Shown here in pieces: positions 19,531 through 28,189 of a DNA stretch of 64,000 nucleotides. The DNA is taken from positions 1-64,000 of the forward strand of contig JAEYAW010000022.1 of the NCBI GenBank assembly GCA_023404675.1. The letters are read 5' to 3'. How positions within the stretch are numbered: the first letter of the stretch is position 1; each line of letters opens with the position of its first letter. The translations under genes and the position numbers were made by a program. A model generated the notes under the pieces. It was not told where the DNA came from and ran no database searches. It saw only the letters and a program-made list of their open reading frames with translations. Source of the stretch: Pseudomonadota bacterium. Lineage in GTDB: Bacteria; Pseudomonadota; Alphaproteobacteria; Rhizobiales; Xanthobacteraceae.

Positions 19531-20610
19531 ATGTTGCCCGAAGCCAAACTCGACTCACTCGTTGTCCGCCACGCCGCGCTGGAAGCCGAAATGCTCGGCC
19601 AGCTTGGCGCGGAGGCCTATGTGCGTGCCTCCCGCGAGCTCGCCGAACTGGCGCCGGTGGTGGACGCGGTCAAGGCGTGGCGCGGCGCGGGCAAGGAACT
19701 GGCCGATCTCGACGCGCTGATCGCCGATCCCGCGACCGACGCCGACATGCGCGCCATGGCGGAGGACGAACGCCCGCAGATCGAAACGCGCATCGGCGAA
19801 CTCGAACGCCAGCTTCGCGTCGCGCTGCTGCCGAAGGACGCGATGGACGAGCGCAACGTGGTGCTCGAAATCCGCGCGGGCACCGGTGGCGACGAGGCGT
19901 CGCTGTTCGCGGGCGACCTGTTCCGCATGTACGAGCGCTTCGCCGCGCTGCAAGGCTGGACCGTCGACGTGATGTCGGCGAGCGACGGCACCATGGGCGG
20001 CTACAAGGAAATCATCGCGGAGGTGCGCGGGCGCGGCGCTTACGCGAAACTGAAATTCGAATCAGGTACGCACCGGGTGCAGCGCGTGCCCGACACCGAA
20101 ACGCAGGGCCGCATCCACACGTCAGCTGCGACGGTGGCCGTATTGCCGGAAGCTGAGGATGTCGACATCGACATCAAGGACACCGACCTGCGGATCGAGA
20201 CGATGCGCGCGCAGGGCGCGGGCGGCCAGCACGTCAACAAGACCGAATCCGCGATCCGCATCACCCATATTCCGACCGGGATCGTGGTGATGATGCAGGA
20301 CAGCCGCTCGCAGCACAAGAATCGCGCGTCCGCGATGAACATCCTGCGCTCGCGCGTCTATGACGCCGAACAGCAGAAGCGCCATGCCGAACGCTCCGCC
20401 GAGCGCCGCGGGCAGGTCGGCTCCGGCGACCGATCCGAACGAATCCGCACTTACAACTTTCCGCAAGGGCGCGTCACCGACCATCGCATCAACCTGACGC
20501 TCTATAAGCTGCCGCAGGTGATTTCCGGCGAAGCGCTGGGCGAGCTGATCGACGCCCTGACCACCGAACATCAGGCCGCGCTGCTCGCCGAACAAGGCCT
20601 GGGCGCGTGA
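19531..20610 (+). CDS. prfA: Peptide chain release factor 1
   Basis: RF1 recognises UAA and UAG stop codons and triggers peptide release. The 359-residue protein has the GGQ motif at 231-233 (AQGAGGQHVNKTESA), whose Gln is methylated by PrmC. The stop-codon-reading P-x-T motif is PDT at 187-189, within HRVQRVPDTETQGRIHTS. The second codon-recognition region is RSQHKNRASAMNILRSRV. The ATG at 19531 fits the family length. It overlaps the following gene, prmC, by 4 nt (GTGA), so RF1 and its own modifying enzyme are translationally coupled. Confidence 0.98.
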   Translation: MLPEAKLDSLVVRHAALEAEMLGQLGAEAYVRASRELAELAPVVDAVKAWRGAGKELADLDALIADPATDADMRAMAEDERPQIETRIGELERQLRVALLPKDAMDERNVVLEIRAGTGGDEASLFAGDLFRMYERFAALQGWTVDVMSASDGTMGGYKEIIAEVRGRGAYAKLKFESGTHRVQRVPDTETQGRIHTSAATVAVLPEAEDVDIDIKDTDLRIETMRAQGAGGQHVNKTESAIRITHIPTGIVVMMQDSRSQHKNRASAMNILRSRVYDAEQQKRHAERSAERRGQVGSGDRSERIRTYNFPQGRVTDHRINLTLYKLPQVISGEALGELIDALTTEHQAALLAEQGLGA

Positions 20611-21527
20611 CCACGCCGGGCCCGCCGCGCAGCATCGACGCCGCGCGGCGCGCGATCGCGGCACGGCTGCGCGAGGCGGGCGTGGACACGCCGGAGCTCG
20701 ATGCGCGCCTGCTCGCGGGCCATGTCTTTCATCTCGATCTGACGGGGCTGACGGTCCACGGCGGGCGCATGGCCACCGAAGCCGAAAGCGCGCAGCTCGA
20801 AACCAGCGTGTCGCGCCGCCTCGCCGGCGAGCCGATTGCACGCATCGTCGGCATGCGCGAGTTCTGGGGACTGCCGCTGCGCCTGTCGGCCGCGACGCTG
20901 GTGCCGCGTCCCGACACCGAGACGGTGGTCGAAACCGCCCTGCGCCTGGCGCGCGATCCGGTGCAGCGCATCGCCGATCTCGGAACGGGATCAGGCGCCC
21001 TGCTGCTGGCGCTGCTGAAGGAATGGCCCGGAGCTTTCGGCGTCGGAACCGATCTCAGCGAGAGCGCGCTGCGCACCGCCCGAGACAACGCGATCCGGCT
21101 GGACCTCGCCGACCGCAGCGGATTCGTGCTGTGTGATCAGGCCGGCGCGCTAAACGGGCCGTTCGATCTGATCGTCGCCAATCCGCCTTACATCCCGTCC
21201 GGCAATATCGCCGGACTGGATGCCGAGGTTCGCGAGCACGACCCGCACCTCGCGCTCGATGGCGGTCCCGACGGCCTCGACGCCTACCGCAAATTGATTC
21301 CGCAGGCGGAACGATTATTGCGGTCCGATGCTTGTCTGGTGGTCGAGGTCGGCATAGATCAGGACAAGGATGTCGCCGACCTGATGCGGTTGTCGGGGCT
21401 CTGTCCCGAACCCGCCGGGATCGATCTGGGCGGAGTTCCACGCGCTGTGGCAGGCCGTAAAATGGTAATCCCGGGAGCCGCGGACGCACTAAAAAAACAG
21501 CTTGGAATATCGACGCCAAACGACTAG
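20607..21527 (+). CDS. prmC: Peptide chain release factor N5-glutamine methyltransferase
   Basis: PrmC (HemK) methylates the Gln of the GGQ motif in RF1 and RF2 using SAM, which increases release efficiency. The 306-residue protein has an N-terminal helical domain and the substrate loop LVPRPDTE (99-106). SAM motif I is IADLGTGSGALLLALL, and the signature NPPY sits at 192-195. The GTG start at 20607 overlaps the prfA stop as GTGA, the usual coupled arrangement. A C-terminal tail after RKMVIPGA is slightly longer than average. Confidence 0.96.
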   Translation: MTTPGPPRSIDAARRAIAARLREAGVDTPELDARLLAGHVFHLDLTGLTVHGGRMATEAESAQLETSVSRRLAGEPIARIVGMREFWGLPLRLSAATLVPRPDTETVVETALRLARDPVQRIADLGTGSGALLLALLKEWPGAFGVGTDLSESALRTARDNAIRLDLADRSGFVLCDQAGALNGPFDLIVANPPYIPSGNIAGLDAEVREHDPHLALDGGPDGLDAYRKLIPQAERLLRSDACLVVEVGIDQDKDVADLMRLSGLCPEPAGIDLGGVPRAVAGRKMVIPGAADALKKQLGISTPND

Positions 21528-21984
21528 GTTCCGGCCAGCATCGGTCGAGCGTCACTGACCCGGCGGATGGTCCACGAGCGGTTCCCAGATGTTGCGAGGA
21601 TCGCCAGGGACATTGTTCCGGAGAGACACGGGTCTCGTCGAAGCGCGAGGGCGAAAAGCCGCGCTGCTGGTGACCTGAAAGCGATCGGAAACCTTTGAGA
21701 TTGTCTATCGAACTCACACGGGAAACCTGGAGCACGCACGGCGGGCTCATTGATCCGGGCGGCGGGCGCACACAGCCGCTTGTTGGGGAACGCGTCTTGA
21801 AACGCGAAGAACGGCGACACTGATCGAATAGGAATGGCGCGGTTCAGACGGGATGCCTTCATCGCATCCGGCGGCTGCTGACTGCGAATCTGCGAGTGCC
21901 TCTCATGGGGGCGGATGCTTCTTGGGGGCGGAGGCCTCTCGTGAGAAGACGTGCGTTGCTGAATATCAGGCAAGAAGGGACGAC
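21528..21984. other. 457-nt intergenic region, nothing identified
   Basis: No convincing gene or RNA is visible between prmC and the DUF4167 gene. Open frames on both strands are Arg/Pro/Ser-rich and lack ribosome binding sites. Short G-rich direct repeats (GGGGGCGGA at about 21907 and 21925) occur shortly before the next gene. A promoter for the DUF4167 gene is expected here but no clear -35/-10 pair was found. Confidence 0.5.
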
Positions 21985-22701
21985 ATGAGGAACGGTCAGA
22001 ACAACAAGCGCATGCGCGGCCGGAACAATAATAACAACAACAATAACAACCGCCGTGGCCAGAACCCGCTGACCCGGGTGTTTGAATCCAACGGACCGGA
22101 CATCAAGATCCGCGGCACGGCCTCCCATATCGCTGAAAAATACGTTCAGCTCGCGCGCGACGCCCGCTCCTCCGGCGACCCGGTCGGTGCCGAGAACTAC
22201 TATCAGCACGCCGAACATTATTTCCGGCTGATCGCCGCCGCCCAGGAGCAGTTCCGCCAGAATCAGCCCCAGCCGCAGTTGCGCAACGACAGCGACTTTG
22301 CGCCGGAGAGCGACGAAGATAACGAGACGGATGGCTTCTCTGCCTTCGGTGCCGAGCCCGGTTTCGCGCCGCAGCCGCAGCCGCAATTCCAGCCGCGCGA
22401 GCAGCGTGAATTCCGCGAGCAGCGCCCGCATTATCAGCAGCCGCAACCCCAGCCCCAGCCGCAATACCAGCCGCAGCCTTCGATACCGGCCGCCCCGGTG
22501 GGCGACGTGGATCGCCTGCCGTCGTTCATCACCGGCGCACCGGCGCAGCCGACCGCCGGCGCAGCCCCCGAAGGCAACGGCCACGCCAACGGCGGTGCCG
22601 AACGCTTTCCGCAACGCCGTCGCCGCAGGCCGGGGCCCCGCCCGCCGGCGCAGGGAGCTCAACCGGCTGCAGCGGCGGAGGACGTCGGCGGCGGCGAGTG
22701 A
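21985..22701 (+). CDS. DUF4167 domain protein with Asn-rich tract and Gln/Pro repeats
   Basis: A 238-residue protein. It opens MRNGQNNKRMRGRN, followed by a run of nine Asn, then the conserved DUF4167 core (NPLTRVFESNGPDIKIRGTASHIAEKYVQLARDARSSGDPVGAENYYQHAEHYFRLIAAAQ, about 26-88). A long acidic linker and PQ-rich, probably disordered region follow, and the C-terminus is Arg-rich (RFPQRRRRRPGPRPP). The basic ends and disorder suggest nucleic-acid or RNP association, but the family has no established function that I know of. The ATG at 21985 follows AAGAAGGGACGAC. The position after prfA-prmC is typical of Rhizobiales. Confidence 0.88.
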   Translation: MRNGQNNKRMRGRNNNNNNNNNRRGQNPLTRVFESNGPDIKIRGTASHIAEKYVQLARDARSSGDPVGAENYYQHAEHYFRLIAAAQEQFRQNQPQPQLRNDSDFAPESDEDNETDGFSAFGAEPGFAPQPQPQFQPREQREFREQRPHYQQPQPQPQPQYQPQPSIPAAPVGDVDRLPSFITGAPAQPTAGAAPEGNGHANGGAERFPQRRRRRPGPRPPAQGAQPAAAAEDVGGGE

Positions 22702-22740
22702 ACCGTCGCCCCCTCTCCGATTCGTTCCGATCCTCGCAAG

Positions 22741-22775
22741 GCCCGGCCTGTCTCGCAGTGTGAGTTCAGCCGGGC
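22741..22775 (+). terminator. Weak terminator-like hairpin after the DUF4167 gene
   Basis: GCCCGGC and GCCGGGC form a 7-bp stem around a 21-nt loop, extended by imperfect AAG/CTT pairing and followed by TTCTCG. It sits between convergent genes, 40 nt after the stop. Confidence 0.35.
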
Positions 22776-22853
22776 TTCTCGTCCCGCGACGATCGCGCGA
22801 TCCGATCTTCGCGCGCACACCAAGCCGGAAATCATGCTCCGCCCGAAGGTGCT

Positions 22854-23582
22854 TTACCGCTGAAGTGTCGACGGAACGAGCGCCGGCTCCAGCGACGGAA
22901 TCAGCCGTGTGCGTTCGCGCGGCGCCGGAATCGCCCGATAGACCTGCTTGCTGGCCTCGACGATATGCACGCCCGCGAACGGCATCGATAACGCGGAGCC
23001 CACCCGTTCCCATGCCCCGGCCGTGCGCAGAAACCAGCCCTGTGCGACCGGGGGAATGAACAGCGCCTCGCCCCAACCGGTCGGCGTGAACCACGCCTCG
23101 CGCAGAAGCTGCGTGATCTGGGAGCGCGAATAGGGCCGCCCCTGCCCGAATGGCGTGTTGTCCGTGCGCGTCCACACGCCGCGCCGGTTCGGAACAATGA
23201 CGACCATCCGCCCCGATGGCGACAGCACGCGCCAGACCTCCCGCAGCAGGCCGGCCGGATCGTCCGACATCTCCAGCGCATGCACGAGCAGCACGCGATC
23301 CACGGCCGAATCCGGCAACGGCATGGCGTATTCGTCGACCAGCGAGGCGAGCGTCGGCTTCGCCGTCGGCCATTTCAGAACGCCCTGCGCCGCCGGCATG
23401 AAGGCGATGCAGCGCTCGGAGTCCTCACGGAACAGGCCGAGATAAGGCGTCGGATATCCGAGCCCCAGCACACGCAATCCCTTCGCGTCCGGCCAGCGCG
23501 CCCTGATCCCCTGATTGATGAGACGGCGCGCCGCGACGCCGAGGCGCCGGGAATAGAAATCGCGCAGGTCGATCACATCCAT
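22854..23582 (-). CDS. Class I SAM-dependent methyltransferase (degenerate motif I)
   Basis: A 242-residue protein starting MDVIDLRDFYSRRLG. The layout is that of a Methyltransf_11-type enzyme: motif I region GLRVLGLGYPTPYLGLF, then SAVDRVLLVHALEMSDDPAGLLREVWRVLSPSGRMVVIVPNRRGVW, the usual motif II/III block. Motif I departs from the usual G-x-G-x-G, so SAM binding may be altered. Related genes lie next to gloB in many Rhizobiales, which suggests a conserved but undefined link. The ATG at 23580-23582 is chosen by the family N-terminus. It is divergent from gloB with a 140-nt shared upstream region. The substrate is unknown. Confidence 0.8.
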   Translation of the reverse strand: MDVIDLRDFYSRRLGVAARRLINQGIRARWPDAKGLRVLGLGYPTPYLGLFREDSERCIAFMPAAQGVLKWPTAKPTLASLVDEYAMPLPDSAVDRVLLVHALEMSDDPAGLLREVWRVLSPSGRMVVIVPNRRGVWTRTDNTPFGQGRPYSRSQITQLLREAWFTPTGWGEALFIPPVAQGWFLRTAGAWERVGSALSMPFAGVHIVEASKQVYRAIPAPRERTRLIPSLEPALVPSTLQR

Positions 23583-23722
23583 AGGATGCGTTGTAGCACG
23601 CAGGTCCGGCGCGCACAGCCCTGCCGCCCGGCGGCAATGCGTCCCGCCGCCACAGCGCAGCTTCGATTCGATCCGGGCTGGCCGCACTGATAGAGTAGCC
23701 ACCGAAATGACAAGGGACTCCC

Positions 23723-24490
23723 ATGGCCGCCGACATCCGTCTGTTCACCTGCCTGTCCGATAATTTCGGCACGTTGATCCACGATCCCGCGACCGGCGCC
23801 ACGGCCTCGATCGATGCGCCCGAGGCCGGTCCGATCATCCGCGCGCTGGACGAGGCCGGATGGCTGCTGACCGATATTCTCGTCACCCATCACCATCACG
23901 ATCATGTCGGCGGAATTGCCGAGTTGAAAGCCAAATACGATTGCCGTGTCATCGCCCCGCACGACAGGACGACGCCGATCCCGCATGTCGATATGCGCGT
24001 GAAAGAACGGGACGCGGTTACGGTCGGCAAGCTCATCGCCCGCGTTCTCGAAACGCCGGGCCATACGCTCGATCACATCTCTTACGTATTCGATGACGAC
24101 AAGGCGCTGTTTGCCGCCGACACGCTGTTCTCGATCGGCTGCGGCCGCGTGTTCGAGGGCGACCACCCGATGATGTGGCAATCGCTGCTGAAGCTGCGCG
24201 CGCTGCCGGACGACATGCGCCTCTATTGCGGCCACGAATATACGCAGTCCAATGTGCGATTCGCGCTCGGCATCGAGCCGGACAACACGGCGCTGCAAGC
24301 GCGCGCCGCCGAGGTGGATCGCCTGCGCGCGGCAGGCCGGCCAACGCTGCCGACCCTGCTCGGCGAGGAGAAGCAGGCCAACGTCTTCCTGCGCGCCGAC
24401 GTGCCGTCTGTCGCAGCCGCGGTCGGGCTTGCCGGGCACACCGCGGCCGAGGTGTTCGGCGAATTGCGCGAACGGAAGAACAGGTCGTGA
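23723..24490 (+). CDS. gloB: Hydroxyacylglutathione hydrolase (glyoxalase II)
   Basis: Glyoxalase II hydrolyses S-lactoylglutathione to lactate and glutathione, the second step of methylglyoxal detoxification. The 255-residue protein has the metallo-beta-lactamase metal-binding motif THHHHDH at 55-61. Further ligands lie in LETPGHTLDHISY, FAADTLFSIGCGRVFEG and YCGHEYTQSNVRFAL, all diagnostic of GloB. The C-terminal substrate domain (RPTLPTLLGEEKQANVFLRAD) is present. It overlaps the following cupin gene by 4 nt (GTGA), indicating translational coupling. Confidence 0.96.
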   Translation: MAADIRLFTCLSDNFGTLIHDPATGATASIDAPEAGPIIRALDEAGWLLTDILVTHHHHDHVGGIAELKAKYDCRVIAPHDRTTPIPHVDMRVKERDAVTVGKLIARVLETPGHTLDHISYVFDDDKALFAADTLFSIGCGRVFEGDHPMMWQSLLKLRALPDDMRLYCGHEYTQSNVRFALGIEPDNTALQARAAEVDRLRAAGRPTLPTLLGEEKQANVFLRADVPSVAAAVGLAGHTAAEVFGELRERKNRS

Positions 24491-24918
24491 GCGATCTTCC
24501 CGAGGGCGCCCGCGCGATCATCGCGCGACTCGACCTGAAGCCACACCCCGAAGGCGGGCACTTCCGCGAGACGTTCCGCGACACGGCGACGAGTGACGGC
24601 AAGCGTGCCGCCTCGACGGCGATCTATTTCCTGCTGGCGCGCGGCGAGCACTCGCACTGGCATCGCGTCGATGCGGTGGAGATCTGGCATTATTACGCTG
24701 GCGCGCCGCTGCGCCTCGCGATCATTGACGGAACCGAGCGTCGCGAGATCACCCTCGGCGCGGAGGTGCTGGCCGGCGAACAGCCGCAGGCCATCGTCCC
24801 GACCTTCGCGTGGCAAGCGGCGGAAAGCTGCGGCGACTGGACGCTGGTCGGCTGCACTGTCGCCCCCGGCTTCGACTTTTCCGGATTTGAACTGGCACCG
24901 CCGGGTTTCTCGCCATAG
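24487..24918 (+). CDS. Cupin_5 (DUF985) family protein
   Basis: A 143-residue cupin. The sequence RLDLKPHPEGGHFRETFRD and AIYFLLARGEHSHWHRVDAVEIWHYYAGAPLRLAI match the DUF985/Cupin_5 family (YML079w-like). His55, His57, His59, Glu65 and His68 are candidate metal ligands. The family's reaction is not established; sugar or small-metabolite binding has been suggested for relatives. The GTG start overlaps the gloB stop as GTGA, so the protein is probably made together with GloB, hinting at a role in carbonyl or thiol metabolism. Confidence 0.85.
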   Translation: MSDLPEGARAIIARLDLKPHPEGGHFRETFRDTATSDGKRAASTAIYFLLARGEHSHWHRVDAVEIWHYYAGAPLRLAIIDGTERREITLGAEVLAGEQPQAIVPTFAWQAAESCGDWTLVGCTVAPGFDFSGFELAPPGFSP

Positions 24919-24939
24919 CGCCGCGCCGCGTGGAAAAAA

Positions 24940-26511
24940 CTAATCCATCACGGCGGCATGATCCTGCCCGGCTCCACCTTGCGCCTGCGCGCGCAGCGTG
25001 GCCTTGGTCGAGCCAATCATGAAGGCCAGCGGAATAGCGCCTCCGGTGAGCAGCAAAATGAACGCATAGTCGTGCGAGAAGGCGAGAACCGACGCTTGCA
25101 GCGTGACGATGCTGTCCATCAGCGCCAGCCCCGTCTGTGTCCCCAGATTGATCACGGCGGCGACGTCCGGCATTTGCAGGGCGCTGTTGAATGGCGTGAC
25201 GTGCTCGACCAGCATCGCGTGGAAACGCGTGGTATCCTCGGTCAACCGCGCGATCACCAGCGAGATCCCGACCGAGCTGCCGACATTGCGCACCAGCGTC
25301 AACATCGCCGTGCCGTCGGTGCGCAGTTGCGGCGGCAGGGTCAGGAACGCGACCGTCGACAACGGCACGAACACGAGGCCGAGCCCGAACCCCTGCACGA
25401 TACTCCAGATAACGATGCTCGACACCTGCACCTGATCCGTCCACTGACTCATCATGAACAGCGACAGCGTCATCAGCGCCATACCGGTCATGATCAGCGA
25501 GCGCGCCTCGATGAAACGCATCACCCGGCCCACCAGCATCATCGCGACGAACGTGCCGCAGCCGCGCGTCGCCAGCAGCAGACCCGCCGTCATGATCGGA
25601 TAGCCGATCACGTTCTGCATGAACGGCGAGGCCAGCGCCATCGTGGAGAACAACACGATTCCCATGATCGCCATGAAGATCACGCCGCCGAGAAAGTTGC
25701 GATCCGTGAAGATCGCGAACTGGATGAACGGCCGGTCCGTCGTGAAAGAATGCGCGAAGAAGAAGTAGAAGCCCGCGATGGAGACGATGGTCTCCGCGAC
25801 GATCTCGGGCGACGACAGCCAGTCCAGTTGCTCGCCGCGATCGAGCGCAAGCTGCATGGCGCCGATGCCGACCGCGAGCGCCGCGAAGCCGAACCAGTCG
25901 AACTTCATCGTGTGTCCGAGTTCGGTCTCGTCCATGAAGGCCATCAGGCCGAGCACCGTGAACAGACCGAACGGCAGGTTGACGAAAAACACCCAGTGCC
26001 AGGAGTATGTTTCCGTCAGCCACGCGCCGAGCGACGGCCCCATGATCGGACCGAGCATCACGCCCATGCCCCAGATCGACATCGCCTTGGGGCGTTCCTG
26101 CAGCGTATACGAATCCAGCATCACCGCTTGCGATAGCGGCACCAGCGCCGCGCCGAACATGCCCTGCAGCAGCCGGAACAGCACCATCTGGGTGATGTCC
26201 TGCGAAAGCCCGCACATCACCGACGCCACAGTGAAACCGGCGGTACAGATGATGAAGGTGCGCTTGCGGCCGAAACGATTGGCGATGAAACCGACCGGCG
26301 CGGTCATGATCGCCGCAGCGACGATATAGGACGTCAGAACCCAGTTGATCTGGTCCTGCGACGCCGACAGGGTGCCCTGCATGTAGGGCAGCGCGACATT
26401 GGCGATGGTGGTGTCGAGCGCCTGCATGATGGTGGCGGTCATGGCGCAGATCGTCACCATGGTCCGCCGCAGGCCAGGAACCGCGGCCGAGCTGACGACC
26501 GCCGCGGTCAT
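24940..26511 (-). CDS. emrB: DHA2-family multidrug efflux MFS transporter (EmrB/QacA-like)
   Basis: A 523-residue proton-driven exporter with about 14 transmembrane segments. Signature regions are MQALDTTIANVALPYMQGTL (the DHA2 motif D1, LDxTIVNVALP-like), the loop GFIANRFGRKRTF and QAVMLDSYTLQERPKAMSIWGMGVMLGPIMGPSLGAWL (motif C with a Pro). It probably pairs with the adjacent HlyD-type adaptor to pump compounds across both membranes. Its ATG overlaps the adaptor's stop as ATGA (26508-26511). It is last in a marR-emrA-emrB operon. The substrate is unknown; the symbol is by family resemblance. Confidence 0.9.
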   Translation of the reverse strand: MTAAVVSSAAVPGLRRTMVTICAMTATIMQALDTTIANVALPYMQGTLSASQDQINWVLTSYIVAAAIMTAPVGFIANRFGRKRTFIICTAGFTVASVMCGLSQDITQMVLFRLLQGMFGAALVPLSQAVMLDSYTLQERPKAMSIWGMGVMLGPIMGPSLGAWLTETYSWHWVFFVNLPFGLFTVLGLMAFMDETELGHTMKFDWFGFAALAVGIGAMQLALDRGEQLDWLSSPEIVAETIVSIAGFYFFFAHSFTTDRPFIQFAIFTDRNFLGGVIFMAIMGIVLFSTMALASPFMQNVIGYPIMTAGLLLATRGCGTFVAMMLVGRVMRFIEARSLIMTGMALMTLSLFMMSQWTDQVQVSSIVIWSIVQGFGLGLVFVPLSTVAFLTLPPQLRTDGTAMLTLVRNVGSSVGISLVIARLTEDTTRFHAMLVEHVTPFNSALQMPDVAAVINLGTQTGLALMDSIVTLQASVLAFSHDYAFILLLTGGAIPLAFMIGSTKATLRAQAQGGAGQDHAAVMD

Positions 26512-27653
26512 TCGTCGTCGTCCCTGGGATGGGCGACCGCAGACGACAGGCCGAGCAGCCCGGCGAGCGAGCGCGTATGCCCGGTATCGATGGAGACATA
26601 AGTGCTCATCCCGGCCTTGAGCCGCCTCACCAGCTTGTCGTTCTCATCGAAATAGATTCGCACCGGCACGCGCTGGACGACCTTCACGAAATTTCCGGTC
26701 GCGTTCTGCGGCGGCAGAATCGCGAACTGCGCGCCCGTGCCCGGGCTGAGCGAGCCGATGGTGGCGCTGAAGACGTGATCGGGGAAGGCATCCACCGTCA
26801 CCGTGACGGGCTGGCCCGCTCTCACATAGGTGAAATCCGACTCCTTCGGATTGGCATCGACCCAAGGACGCGCCGTGTCGATGATGCTGAACACCGGCGT
26901 GCCGGCGGAGACGAACCGGCCGAGCTGGATGTTGTCCACCTGCGCGGCGGTGCCGTCGATCGGCGCGCGCAAAGTGCTCAGATCAACATTGCGCTGCGCA
27001 TCGTCGCGCCGCGCCAGCGCCTGCGCATAAGCGGGATATTTCTCCAGCGGCAGTTTCGCGTCACCGAGCATCCTGTTCAGCGCCGAATCGCGCTGCTGCC
27101 TGAGAAATTCAAGCTGTGTCCGGGCCGTGACAAAGGTCGCGCGCGCGTTGTCGAGATCGAGCTGCGAGCCGAAGCTGCTCTTGACCAGCGCATCCTTGCG
27201 CTCGACATCGCGCTGCCTCAGCCTGGTCGCCTCGTCCGCGAGTGCGATCATCTGGTCATAGGTGTCGAGGTTGCTCCTGGTGGTCTCGTAATCGGTCCTT
27301 GCGGTTGCGAGAGCGGCCTCGGACTGACGCAGGGCCAGCTCGAACGGGACCGGATCGATCCGGAACAGAACGTCGCCTGCCTTGACCCTCTGTCCCTCCT
27401 TCACCTCGACATCGACGATCTTGCCGGACACATCGGGGGTCAGCAGCACCTTCTGCGCGCCGACATAGGCGTCATCGGTGGTCACATAACGACCGCCCAT
27501 AAGATAGAACGCGAGGCCACCGATCACCGCGACGATCGGCAATACCACGAGCAGCAGCGGGCGCCGCCTGCGCCGCAGCCAGTCGCGAAACGGCTTGCGC
27601 GGCGCGGCCGCAACCGGCTGGCCCGCCGGCGACTTCAGAACGGGATCAGCCAT
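26508..27653 (-). CDS. emrA: HlyD/EmrA-family membrane fusion protein
   Basis: Periplasmic adaptor of a tripartite efflux pump, 381 residues. A single N-terminal membrane anchor (RRPLLLVVLPIVAVIGGLAFYLMGGRY) is followed by the split lipoyl domain (VSGKIVDVEVKEGQRVKAGDVLFRIDP and STLRAPIDGTAAQVDNIQLGRFVSAG). Between them is a long alpha-helical hairpin, and the beta-barrel contains PVTVTVDAFPDHVFSATIGSL. The start MADPVLKSP at 27651-27653 was chosen because it begins just before the anchor; upstream residues are within marR in another frame. The start overlaps marR by 8 nt and the stop overlaps emrB by 4 nt. Confidence 0.92.
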   Translation of the reverse strand: MADPVLKSPAGQPVAAAPRKPFRDWLRRRRRPLLLVVLPIVAVIGGLAFYLMGGRYVTTDDAYVGAQKVLLTPDVSGKIVDVEVKEGQRVKAGDVLFRIDPVPFELALRQSEAALATARTDYETTRSNLDTYDQMIALADEATRLRQRDVERKDALVKSSFGSQLDLDNARATFVTARTQLEFLRQQRDSALNRMLGDAKLPLEKYPAYAQALARRDDAQRNVDLSTLRAPIDGTAAQVDNIQLGRFVSAGTPVFSIIDTARPWVDANPKESDFTYVRAGQPVTVTVDAFPDHVFSATIGSLSPGTGAQFAILPPQNATGNFVKVVQRVPVRIYFDENDKLVRRLKAGMSTYVSIDTGHTRSLAGLLGLSSAVAHPRDDDE

Positions 27654-28149
27654 AGCGGCGCTCCTTCTTGCTGTCTTTCTGAGATGTTTTTTCTTCGCCC
27701 TGCACATCGCACTGCAACGCGGCGCGGACGTTGTTCCGGATTGTTTCAAGGTCTCCAACCAGACGCCGCACGTCCGCACGCGGCATCCGCCCCAGCGCCG
27801 TCCGCATCACTTCGGCGCGCACGTCATGCAGCAGGTCCAGCAGCGGCCGCGCCGCCGGACGAAGATAGAGACGATTGACGCGGCGGTCGTCGGGATCGCT
27901 GCGGCGCTCGATCAGATCGGCCTCGCACAGGCGATCGATCAGACGCGTCAGCGTGATCGGCTGCATTTCCATCAGTTCGGCGAGTTCCGCCTGCTTCAGG
28001 CCCTCGTACCTTTCCAGCTTGGCGACCACCGCCCACTGGGCACGCGTGATGCCGAATTTCCGCACCTCGCGTTCGGCGTACTGGCGGACCAGACGCTGAA
28101 CCTCGAACAGCGCGAACAGCAAATCTTCCTGGGGGCGAATGCGGGACAC
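27646..28149 (-). CDS. MarR-family transcriptional regulator
   Basis: A 167-residue winged-helix regulator. The MarR core is clear: EVRKFGITRAQWAVVAKLERYEGLKQAELAELMEMQPITLTRLIDRLCEADLIERRSDPDDRRVNRLYLRPAARPLLD. This includes the recognition helix (QPITLTRLIDRL) and the wing DPDDRRV. A GTG at 28147-28149 is chosen as start because AGGAG lies 7 nt upstream; a TTG two codons earlier is too close to that site. It is the first gene of the efflux operon and probably represses it in the absence of a ligand. The palindrome at 28176-28189 is the likely operator. Confidence 0.92.
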   Translation of the reverse strand: MSRIRPQEDLLFALFEVQRLVRQYAEREVRKFGITRAQWAVVAKLERYEGLKQAELAELMEMQPITLTRLIDRLCEADLIERRSDPDDRRVNRLYLRPAARPLLDLLHDVRAEVMRTALGRMPRADVRRLVGDLETIRNNVRAALQCDVQGEEKTSQKDSKKERRYG

Positions 28150-28175
28150 GGCCAAACTCCTGAGCCGGTCATATA

Positions 28176-28189
28176 ATAAGCTAGCTTAT
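28176..28189. promoter_or_regulatory. Palindromic operator candidate for the MarR regulator
   Basis: ATAAGCTAGCTTAT is a perfect 14-bp palindrome in an AT-rich stretch 26 bp upstream of the marR start, in the region shared with the divergent aldo/keto reductase gene. MarR proteins typically bind such short AT-rich palindromes and autoregulate. A TATTAT box overlaps it on the minus strand. Confidence 0.7.

Noticed and set aside
21524..21973. Minus-strand gene upstream of the DUF4167 gene (149 codons)
   Set aside because: It lacks a ribosome binding site and any recognisable motif, is rich in Arg, Pro and Ser, and covers the expected promoter region of the DUF4167 gene.
22021..22500. CRISPR-like or simple tandem array in the Asn/Gln-rich region
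   Set aside because: The repetition is codon-level (AAT/AAC and CAG-CCG) within a real protein, with no regular repeat-spacer structure.
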